Assembly (NCBI RefSeq): GCF_000002425.4 | Contig: NC_037256.1 | Span: 6,233,648-6,297,647 of the forward strand | Direction: 5' to 3' | DNA length: 64,000 nucleotides | Source: Physcomitrium patens | Taxonomy: Eukaryota; Streptophyta; Bryopsida; Funariales; Funariaceae | Shown: piece after piece, positions 24,132-34,140 of the stretch | Numbering within the stretch: position 1 is the stretch's first letter | Layout of the letters: every line of letters begins with the position of its first letter | The notes under the pieces: model-generated | What the model was told of the DNA's origin: nothing | Seen by the model: the letters and a program-made list of their open reading frames with translations, nothing else | The model's database searches: none | Position numbers and translations under genes: made by a program

Positions 24132-25751
24132 TGTCGTATTACGTGCTTTCCTGCTTGAGAACGCGCCGGGCGACTGGCTGTAGAAGGTAGTATGGAGATT
24201 CACCAATAGTCAAGCAGTCTATCAGTTTTTGACTGTTGGAATATAAACGACTGCAAGAATACACCGTAAATCTATACGGATGCCCTTCGATTGCTTGTCG
24301 AAGTCCTTTTTGTCCTAGCCGGTAGGTCTCTAGACATTACAGAGAACCCCGAACAATTCAATCTACTAATCTCCGATAACGCTTTGTACTTACGATCTTG
24401 TATCCACTGATTGTCTTGTTAGATTAATCCAATAAATTTCATTCACTCCGCATACTCAATCCTAAAGACATCCTTTTAATCCTTCAATCACAGACGTAAC
24501 TCGATTTCACAAAACAGTCAAGAGTAATCAAATCCACTTCATTAAAAAATCTCGATTCACCATTATAACACTAACTTCAGCAACGATTGCCTCAGTCTTC
24601 CCAAAACTCTATGAAGAAGAAAAATCCAATTCTCCGTCTTTTCTTCCCCGACCCAAAGCATGAAGCTCTTCTCCAATCCCCTTGATCTTCAAAAACCTCC
24701 AATGAAACCGAACTAGTAATCTTGAAAAGAGCTTGAAGCTAGCTCATTGATCCAAAAACCCCCCCCCCAAAACTTATTCTCTCCCTAACCTTATCCTCTG
24801 AATTTCTTCAATCTTCCGTCTTAGATCCGGAATTGGCTCCTATCGTCAGAGCTTAGATCCAAAATTGGCTCCCATCGTCAGAGCTTCCTCCTCCATTTTT
24901 ACCTTTAAGAAATCCATTTACCGAAAACAACGTTCTCTGAAACGGCACAGAGAATAAGACAGCCTGAAACAGAATCGAAACCCCGTACTCGGATCCACAT
25001 TCAGTCGCCCGACCAATTCAGGTCTCATATTGGGTAAGATGCCCGTAGTAACCTAGATGTTTGCGTAATTGGGTCAAATTGGTCCTTCGCTTCAAACTGG
25101 CTGAGGCCCGTAGTAAGACCTGGATTTTCTCGTAACTAGACTACATTGGGTTGCCCGACCAATGCAGGTCTCATATTGGGTAAGATGCCCGTAGTAACCT
25201 GGATGTTTGTGTAATTGGGTCAAATTGGTCCTTCGCGTCAGACTGACTGAGGCCCGTAGCAAGACCTGGATTTTCCCGTAACTAGACTGCATTGGGTTGC
25301 CCGACCAATGCAGGTCTCATATTGGGTAAGATGCCCGTAGTAACCTGGATGTTCGCGTAATTGGGTCAAATTGGTCCTTCGCGTCAGACCAGCTCAGGCC
25401 CGTAGTAAGCTGGATTTTCTCGTAACTAGACTGCATTGGGTTGCCCGACCAATGCAGGTCTCATATTGGGTAAGAGGATCCGGATTGGATTCTTGAAATT
25501 GGATCCAATTGGCTCTTCGAACCAGCTCACCTGTCGTATGAATTGGTCCTTTCTCTTCCTGCTGACTCCCGTTATTGGAATCGAATGGAGCATTTCAGTA
25601 TACCCCTGCTGATTGTAATGGGGTGACTGAACCTGGCCACTCAGTATTTGTACTGGAGTTGGTCGTTGCTCCCAATATTCGAGGTAACTGAACATTAATA
25701 AAAGTCCCCTTTCTTTATATTTTCACGGTATACTCGTGTTACAATACGACA
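24132..25751 (-). repeat. 3' LTR of A2
   Basis: TGTCGTATTACG...CAATACGACA, with a 9-bp terminal inverted repeat TGTCGTATT/AATACGACA. It is about 290 bp longer than its partner because of a tandem repeat. Confidence 0.95.
25038..25473 (-). repeat. three tandem copies of a 146-bp unit in U3 of the A2 3' LTR
   Basis: Copies start at 25038, 25184 and 25330 with GATGCCCGTAGTAACCT. The partner LTR has one copy (32638-32778). Each unit itself contains two related halves with CCCGACCAATNCAGGTCTCA. On the minus strand this is U3, about 280-715 bp from the LTR start, where promoter or enhancer repeats are common in LTR elements. Confidence 0.9.
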
Positions 25752-25763
25752 TCCACCCCCTCT
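25752..25763 (-). promoter_or_regulatory. A2 polypurine tract
   Basis: AGAGGGGGTGGA on the minus strand, directly before the 3' LTR. It is the plus-strand primer site for reverse transcription. The same tract is seen in A1, and a near copy in D1. Confidence 0.85.
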
Positions 25764-25813
25764 GAACCTATGCATTCTCCTGTATGCACCAATTTATCCA
25801 ATTGCTGTTTGAT

Positions 25814-27145
25814 TCAGAATATATCCTTTACATCTTTGTCCTGTTCGTCTTCGTCACCTTCATTATCCAAATCACTTTCATCTTCTTGATGCGGAATCTC
25901 TATACCTTCATTAAGGTCTTCCATGTTCATCTCCGCATGTCTTCCCTTAAATATTTTTACTTGCTTCCCTGCAATTGGTATTTTCAATTTCGTACGATCT
26001 AACTCCCGTAATGAGTAAGTCGCATTATCATGAACAGTTGTTACTACATATGGTCCAAACCAACGTTTTGAAAATTTCTACAAAGTAGTATGTTGATTAT
26101 CCAGACTATTATCATAAACAAGTACCCAGTCACCTTCCTCGATTGCTTCTGGTCTCAATCGATGTTGCTTATCGAATCGTGCCTTGTTTTGTAACCTTGC
26201 TCTTTTTAACCTTTCCAATGCTATCTGGACATCTTCCGTTTTTTGCTCCAATTGTCGAATCCTAATAGCCAGAAGTTCTTCTCTTGTCAATCCATCTTCC
26301 CATGGTAGTATATTCCAAGTAAGTACCTTTTCTTCAATCAACATAATTGGTTTTTGACCTGTCATAAGTTCTACTGGCATATATCCTGTCACCAAACTAT
26401 GTGTTGTTCGATCAGCCCATAATGTAAATGACAAAAGCCGTGGCCACTCTTTAACTTTCCCATTACAAGCTTTAACTAATGCTTTCACAATCGGTGGGTG
26501 ACCGCATTCGTTTTTTGCATTCCCTTTCAGATTATAAGCAGTAGTCAGTGATAGTTGAACTCCACATCTTTCAAAGAACTTACGAGCTTCTTGTGCATTT
26601 AATTCTCCACGATCTGCAGTGATTTTTCCTACGCACCCGTAATGGCAAATGACATCTTCAAGCAAAAACCTACAAATCTCCTCTGTAGATTTTATCCTCA
26701 ATGCTCTTCCTTCTACTTGATTTGATAAATCTTCACGAGCTAAAACCAAATATCTCATCTGCCATAATCCAACCAGCATAATAACCAAATCAACAACCCA
26801 TTTAAAATGAATAGCCAGAGGATATGTAGGATGAAGACCATCTCGATGTCGGATATTAGAATACGATTGACAGATTTTACATGACTCTACAAATGAAAGC
26901 ACATCTCGATACATATTTTTCCACCAATATCGTTCCTTGAGTTTAGCAAAAGTAGCCCAAATTCCTCTATGCCCTGCCCATAAACTATCATGAAACTCCT
27001 TTAATAATTTCAATCTTTCTTCCTTTTTGCCTATCATTCGTTGTGGCATCTCAATTCCTTTCTTCGGTCTCTTCCATAAGAATCCATCTTGAAGTAAAAA
27101 TCCATATGTTTTTTTCTTATTTGTTTGAATTTTTCTGGAGATCAA
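25814..27145 (-). pseudogene. A2 integrase with GPY domain and acidic tail
   Basis: Ty3-type integrase that would insert the DNA copy into the chromosome. In the frame starting at 27145 the zinc finger uses H52, H59, C89 and C92. The catalytic residues are D119 (WVVDL), D178 (TADRGEL) and E213, with 34 residues between the last two, one fewer than in the usual Ty3 core. One in-frame stop at 26078-26080 precedes a GPY motif (KRWFGPYVV). After it comes a strongly acidic tail (EDESDLDNEGDEDEQDKD) ending at 25814. No chromodomain is present. The frame differs from RNase H upstream, with the change near 27125 in an A-run. The stop makes it inactive, though little else is damaged. Confidence 0.92.
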
Positions 27146-29300
27146 TTCCCCTGCTTAGTCAAGGTATTCAGGTAATGACCAATATCCAATAATTCTCTTT
27201 CATAAGATTCTTCAAGAAATAGCTTGTCTTCTCTGTTGAGATTTGATATTGAATAGAATTTCAATCCGACGTCATCAATGTCTTCAACCATTTTGTCCTC
27301 CCTCTCGTGTCTTGCTCGAGATAGCATGTCTGCTACTAAATTGTCCTTCCTAGTAATATGCTTAAATTTTGGATTTAGTGACTTAATATAAGCAATTCAT
27401 CTCAACATTGCAATATCAGGCGTTGAACAGTTAATAATCATTCCAAGCAATGACAATCAATCTGTTTCAATTACTACTACTGCCCCAATCAAATAGTCCT
27501 TTTCAGCTTTCATAGCTGAAACGACTCCCCAAAGTTTTCTTTTGACTTGCGAATATGCACGCTGACGAATATTTAAAACTTTAGCCCCAAATCGAACTGC
27601 AAATCTACTCCCATTTGAATCATCTTGACCCACAGCCCATCCAATGGCAATTGGACTAGCGTCCACAGTAAGAATCATTGGTCTATTGCACTTATAATCA
27701 ACCTTCCTCAATATTGGAGGTGACATCAATAATTTCTTCAATCTTTGCATTGTCTGAATATGCCTTTCTTTCCATTTAAATCGGTAACCCTTGCGTAACA
27801 GTTCATATAATGGATCCGCTATGTGAGCAAAATGAGGGATCCAGATTCGATAAAATATACATGCACCCAAAAACCTGCGAACCTCTGTTAAAGAATCACA
27901 ATCTTCTTTCATCCTTCCAATTGCATCAACTTTAGTCGGATTTGGTTTTCTTCTGTAAGATCCACATAAATGTCCAACAATTACAACCTCTCGTACTCCA
28001 AATACGGACTTCATACCCAATAATGTAAGATGAACTTCTCCAAGCCGAGTTAAAATCTTTTCACAATCTTGTATATGGTCAACAACATATTTGCGACATC
28101 CCTTCTTATCTAAAGTTTCATCCTTGTCTCCTTCTCTATACCCTTTTATAGGAACATCATCCAGAAAAGGCATAGTCTTTTCTGAAATAAAATCTCTCAA
28201 TACCTTATTCATCCCATTCATCATATACGCAACTGAGTTGGTCGCGCCTTGAGGAAGAGTACACATTCTAACCAATCCAAGTAGTGTCCTCATTGTTGTC
28301 ACATCTCTACTTCCTTCGGCAAGTTGAAATTGATCATAACCTGAATACAAGTCATCCATTGAATAGATTGCCCTTCCAGCAAACGCCTCAGCAAATTCAT
28401 CCACAATAGGTCCAATTCCTGCATTCCTGACAGTTACAGCATTCACCGGTTGCATATCTTGAATAAACCGTAGTGACCCATTCTTCTTAGGTACCGTAAA
28501 CCATCGACTAGAATACGACGCAAATGAAGGTTTTAATATTTTCATCTTTATCTTTTCTTTCAATAGTTCCACCAATTTAGGTAAATGTGCCCTCGGTACT
28601 GGAATCGGTCTTAGATTCCAAGGTACATGCGGTACAGTGAAGATAACCATAGGTGTTATAATATTTGGATCCACACACCCAATTTCATGAGATTCGAAGG
28701 CAAACGATCTACCTTGTTTAGCCAACATCTTTTTGAAGCAAGTAATTTCCTCCGACAATAAAGAACCATCAGAACTAATCTTCAATTCTTCAAAAGTCTC
28801 TTTAGTAAACTGATGTCCAATACTCATTGGATCTCTTAAACTTGCTTCTTTTGATGCTTCACCCATTTGTTCTTTAGAATCTTTTGGTAGTGGTCGGGCA
28901 ATAGGCTTTACCTTCTTATCTGTCGTTTTATATCTCGTCTCTACAGTGACTTCTAGTGCTTGAAAAGATTCAAATATGGTATAAATCTCTCTTAAATGAA
29001 TCTCAACAATCTTATCATTATCCCCTAATCCAATAGATGTAATCAATTCCAATGAATCTTCCAGTCCATTTTCTTCATAAACACCTAAAATCCTCTCATC
29101 ATCTTGCAATGTAGCTAACTTGGATAATTGTCCTTCAATATCATATAATCTTTTTCTTTCTTTTCTTTTAAAATCATCAACTTTCTTATACATAATATTT
29201 CTATTCTCCAATATACCAATAAAACTCGCATCAAAAGTACCTTCATCTAGCTAGAGTACCTCCTCTTTTGTACCTCCATAATCTCGCTTTACAGTGGTAC
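27142..29300 (-). pseudogene. A2 reverse transcriptase and RNase H
   Basis: This enzyme copies the RNA into DNA and degrades the RNA. The main open stretch is 584 codons (27457-29211); the frame extends upstream to about 29300 and downstream to 27142 past stops. RT spans about residues 200-480: VPKKNGSLRFIQDMQP, catalytic D287 in DLYSGYDQF, and the FLDD box at 349-352. After that box comes an insert of about 20 residues (GDKDETLDKKGCRKY) not usual in Ty3 RTs. RNase H starts with D517 (TVDASP). K559 stands where a catalytic Glu is expected, and D584 is followed by a stop. The frame is -1 relative to protease. Confidence 0.93.
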
Positions 29301-29396
29301 CTCCCCAAAATCCTTAAATCTTTAAACAATCTTTGGCAATGGTTTTTCCCTCAACCTATCTCGATTCCGTTCATGGTACGGAGGTACTGTTAGAAA

Positions 29397-31661
29397 TTAT
29401 ACAGCTTTCCTCCCATCCTCGCTACGTACCCTTGCATAAGCAGAACCATCGTCAAGTACTTTTGTTTCCATCCGTGTTGCTGTAATATAAGGTTGTCCTA
29501 AAATCAACGAATAAGACATTGTATCCTGAACAAAGAAATGTTGCTCCATCGCAACATCCCCAATCTGAATTTTGACATCTGGACAAGCTCCATATAATTC
29601 GCCCCATGTGTTATTAGCTGCTCGAATTGCCCATCCATGTTCCATATCAATTGGCCATTTTTGCTTCTTATAAAGATCTTTAGACATGAGATTTATTTCA
29701 GAACCATGGTCCACCAAAGCAACTATTGGTTCTTCTATATCTCCTACCTTCACCAATACCTCAGTAGTTGCCCTTGCCCAATGCTTTCGAGTATAATGGC
29801 TCAAAGTTTCCATTTCCTTATCATTATAATCTTCGAAATGTACTCGTTGATTATACCCATTCTTTTCATTTGTTGGTTGCTTGTAACCAATATCAACCTC
29901 TTCTTCTTCTTTATATATTCTTGCATCAATAGCATGACTCATTCCAGTTTCGCTCATTAATTGCCTCTTTCGCTTAATGCTGTCAATGATAACATCATGA
30001 AACTCCTTCTTTGCAATTCCCAAGACTTCTTTCAATGTGAATTCCACCTTAGCGTTTAATATAAGTTCTTCCAACACCCCTTTCAAATTTGTTGCTGCTT
30101 CAATATCAAAAAGTAGCTTATAAGCAATTGATTTGCCCTTATCTTTTGTCTCCGTTGTTCTTTCTCCCAATGATGCTGAGGTATCCTTTACAAGCAATTC
30201 TTGTGAAGCTGCCTCCCGAGCCTTGTCTCCTCGAGTTTACTTCTTAGAAGAATTTCCTTCTCTAGTATCATCAAAATTTCCTCGTCTCTTTTCTTCCATC
30301 AAAGCTTCATGTTGGCTCTTAGCAATATATGCATGAATTGAAAGAGACTCAACAGGATCCTCCAAACCTGTTCTACCTCGTATTGTAGGTGCAGTTCTCA
30401 ATAACGCTTCTCGAGGTAATTTTCCTTCTTGCATTGTAGAAATAGCAGAAGCCCAAAACTCACTAGTTTTTGTACTTCCTCCAATTTCATCATCTACTCA
30501 AGCATCATAACTTGCACTTTCTCGTGCTGCTGTTTCATGCTCTTTTAGGTAATCTTGAACCAATGCTCTCATTTCTCCCTTGTCAAAATTGGTTTGAAGA
30601 AGTTTCTTCCTATCTTTCAATGCTATCTTCCCATCTTTCTAGCAAATAATTCCCTGCCGTATCATATTATTAAATTCATTGCAATATTTTCTAGTGTGTG
30701 AAGCATCATCACACCAAATGCATCTTTGTACATATCCTTATTTTGAAACATTCTTCGAATTGTTTGTAGAAGTATTCTCTACAAGTCTTGCCAATTTGAT
30801 TTGAAGATCTCGCATTCCTCGTATAATTTCTTCCATACCCATATCTGCTTTCTTTGACAAGGATGTCGAAGGTTGAACTGTAGGCATTGTCGGTGGTGTT
30901 GTACGTACTGGAGCTTTGGGTGCTTGTACTGTTTTCGGAATATTACTCCTATCCTTCCTCCTTTCTTTTTTTGTAAGCAACCCCACCGCATCTTCACCGT
31001 TCTTCTACTTCGTTGTCAATCCTTCATCTTCTTCTTTGTCTTCAAGAAGGGATTCTAATTTCTCTTGCAATTCTCCATCAGCAGCTTGAAGAAATAGATC
31101 AACTTTGTTCGGCTCAAATGTCAATTTTTCTAACTTCGATAATTGAGAGTACTGCCTCTCAAATTTCCTTAGTAGCTCTCTTGCTTGCAAATTCTTATTA
31201 GGCCGTTCAATCCATTCCAGAAACAGCTTCTTAGTAACGCGATCAGCATCTTCCAAGAAATATTCGTCTTTCAATGCATGTGAAAAAACCTCCCATGAAT
31301 TCCCATAACGATCCGTAATCAATGTAATGTGGTCTCTTATCTCCGGTATCATGGCAAGTCCAAATAGTGCAACCATTTTCTTCTCAGAAACTCAATTTAA
31401 TTCCATTTCACGAACATAACATCTTAAATACCTTGAAATATTCCTCCCATCAAATTGATCAATTTTATTGACCACTGCTTGCAATGCTTTGGTTGTCAAA
31501 GCTTCCTTTCGATCATTGCTTTGCTGTTGCTGCATTGACAATGAGAAGGCTTGAAACATACTAGCAATAGATGGATCCATGTACATACCTTGTCCTTTAG
31601 AAGACTCCCGACCAGAAACTCCTCCCAAAAATCCTTCAAAATTTTTATTTTCGTTTCCCAA
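29397..31661 (-). pseudogene. A2 gag and protease in one frame
   Basis: Starts at MGNENKNFEGFLGG near 31661. The capsid-like part is at 31005-31660, with KLFLEWIERPNKNLQARELL. An intact CCHC knuckle C-I-W-C-x4-H-x4-C lies near 30690-30730. The middle part (30237-30434) has SLSIHAYIAKSQHEALMEE. The protease is at about 29450-29750, with VDHGSEINLMSK as the active site (D-H-G in place of the common D-S-G or D-T-G) and ILGQPYITATRME. All parts share one frame, interrupted by about six stops. Comparison with A1 shows W-to-stop (31002) and Q-to-stop (30735, 30237) changes. Confidence 0.92.
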
Positions 31662-31709
31662 AAAATAAAGATAAAATCAACCGAAATCCAATACCTTCCA
31701 CCTCAAGCT

Positions 31710-31727
31710 TTCACGTCGGGTTCACCA
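31710..31727 (-). promoter_or_regulatory. A2 primer-binding site matching tRNA-Trp
   Basis: TGGTGAACCCGACGTGAA, four bases inside the 5' LTR. From memory of plant tRNA-Trp, whose 3' end is TTCACGTCGGGTTCA plus CCA, this is complementary over 18 bases. The match should be confirmed against a tRNA database. Confidence 0.75.
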
Positions 31728-31731
31728 CTTT

Positions 31732-33058
31732 TGTCGTATTACGTGCTTTCTTGCTCGAGAACGCGTCAGGCGACTGGCTGTAGAAGGTAATATGGAGATT
31801 CACCAATAGTCAAGCAGTCTATCAGTTTTTGACTGCTGGAATATAAACGACTGCAAGAATACACCGTAAATCTATACGGATGCCCTTCGACTGCTTGTCA
31901 AAGTCCTTTTTGTCCTAGCCGGTAGGTCTCTAGACGTTAGAGAGAACCCCGAACAACCCAATCTGCTAATCTCCGATAACGCTTTGTACTTACGATCTTG
32001 TATCCACTGACTGTCTTGTTAGATTAATCCAATAAATTTCATTCATTCCGCATACTCAATTCTATAGACATCCTTTTAATCCTTCAATCACAGACGTAAC
32101 TCGATTTCACAAAACAGTCAAGAGTAATCAAACCCACTTCATTAAAAAATCTCGATTCACCATTACAACACTAACTTCAGCAACGATTGCCTCAGTCTTC
32201 CCAAAACTCTATGAAGAAGAAAAATCTAATTCTCCGTCTTTCCTTCCCCGACCCAAAGCATGAAGCTCCTCTCCAATTCCCTTGATCTTCAAAAACCTCC
32301 AATGAAACCGAACTAGTAACCTTGAAAAGAGCTTGAAGCTAGCTCATTGATCCAAAAAACCCCCCCCAAAACTTATTCTCTCCCTAACCTTATCCTCTGA
32401 ATTTCTTCAATCTTCCGTCTTGGATCCGGAATTGGCTCCTATCGTCAGAGCTTAGATCCAAAATTGGCTCCCATCGTTAGAGCTTCCTCCTCCATTTTTA
32501 CCTTTAAGAAATCCATTTACCGAAAACAACGTTCTCTGAAACGGCACAGAGAATAAGACAGCCTGAAACAGAATCGAAACCCCGTACTCGGATCCACATT
32601 CAGTCGCCCGACCAATTCAGGTCTCATATTGGGTAAGATGCCCGTAGTAACCTGGATGTTCGCGTAATTGGGTCAAATTGGTCCTTCGCGTCAGACTAGC
32701 TGAGGCCCGTAGTAAGCTGGATTTTTCCGTAACTAGACTGCATTGGGTTGCCCGACCAATGCAGGTCTCATATTGGGTAAGAGGATCCGGATTGGATTCT
32801 TGAAATTGGATCCAATTGGCTCTTCGAACCAGCTCACCTGTCGTATGAATTGGTCCTTTCTCTTCCTGCTGACTCCCGTTATTGGAATCGAATGGAGCAT
32901 TTCAGTATGCCACGGCTGATTGTAACGGGGTGACTGAACCTGGCCACTCAGTATTTGCACTGGAGTTGGTCGTTGCTCCCAATATTCGAGGTAACTGAAC
33001 ATTAATAAAAGTCCCCTTTTTTTATATTTTCACGGTATACTCGTGTTACAACACAACA
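31732..33058 (-). repeat. 5' LTR of A2
   Basis: 1327 bp, pair of 24132-25751. It starts TGTCGTATTACG and ends TACAACACAACA (decayed from ACGACA). Confidence 0.95.
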
Positions 33059-34140
33059 GTGTACTAGTGTAGCGAGCTCCTCCAATATAATTTGATGCTC
33101 ACAAACTTCAGCTGGTATTCTTTTCAAATCCGCATATGATCACGCAAAAGTAGTTTTATGCATTAAAAAGTAATCCACCCAAATTTCTTTCTCCTTGTCT
33201 TTTATACCATCGTAAATCTAAATGATTTAGGGAGCCTCCTCTGTACCTAAATTAATTGGTTGACATCGTGGAATTTTAGGTGTATCTGGAATAATGTTCT
33301 GTTCAATTTCAAAATCTTTCATAAAATTTGACACATTAGAACTTTTCAACTCCAGTTCTATAACACTAACATGATTAATATTCCATTTTTTCATCTAATA
33401 TGTAATCATATGATCACTATCGTCAATAACATCTGGAGGAATTAAGTACTCTCCCAATGTCCTGCACTGGTAGTTCATTCTACTGTATTGAATAACTTGT
33501 CTTTTATCAGCATAAATTGGGTCAAGTGCACCAATTTTTTCTTCTGTAGACTCATCTTTACAATCCGACATGAATTCAAAACTAGCCAATTAAGTTTCTC
33601 TGTGATATTCGACAGGGTATATTTGAAGCACAATTTTATCATTACCTTTCTCAATTGTCAATGTACCACGGCCCCAATCATTTTGAATTTTAGCTTGATA
33701 CAACCACAGTCACCTCAATAAAATTGATTATGATAATATAGAGCTTTATAATTGAAAAAAAATATAATCAATTTTATAGGTAATCCCCGTAATTACTGTA
33801 TCAATACTTCATAAAATACCCATAGGTTTAACTCGACTAGAGTCAGTCATTCTCAAAACCACTGTAGTAGGCAATAAGTGATCCAAACCTAGCTCTTCCA
33901 TTGTAGTGGCATTCATAAGATTTACACTAGATCCTCCGTCTACTTGCACTCCTAATAATAATACTCCATCAATTGAGACATCAATCTTAGGTGCACTTAG
34001 ATCAGGATTCAAACTTACTTCTTGGATTTCTTTATTTTGAGATCTGCGACGAATTAATGAAGAATTCAAGATAGTTTGGCACTCAAGTGCTACCGCCAAT
34101 AGTTGCTTCATAGAGATTATAGGTTGTATGGTACCCAAAT
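33059..34140 (-). pseudogene. C1 protease and linker to RT
   Basis: The protease is 33809-34138: VDGGSSVNLMNATTMEELGL is the active-site region. Linker pieces include MASFEFMSDCKDESTEE and EQGEYL-like GEYLIPPDVIDDSDH at 33395-33589. Several stops are present. The C2 copy (52900-53700) aligns throughout. It joins RT at 24131 across A2. Confidence 0.85.

Larger units (their letters stand above)
24132..33058 (-). mobile_element. element A2, the most complete element in the window
   Basis: LTRs are 24132-25751 and 31732-33058. The order from the 5' end is primer-binding site, gag-protease, RT-RNase H, integrase, purine tract. The flanks are GCAT and GTGT. The related C2 copy has the empty site GGCGTACTAG (52626-52635), so the 4-bp duplication was GCGT and each side lost its CpG by one transition. 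LTR similarity is highest of all pairs here by eye, so it is probably the youngest full insertion. A handful of in-frame stops and two frame changes make it non-autonomous. Confidence 0.95.

Noticed and set aside
29290-29345. Retrovirus-like slippery heptamer for the -1 shift
   Set aside because: T-rich words exist (TTTAAAG in A2) but none is shared by A1, so no specific site can be named.
29637-29960. 107-codon frame on the plus strand
   Set aside because: It is the antisense of the protease gene, whose minus-strand frame has clear motifs.
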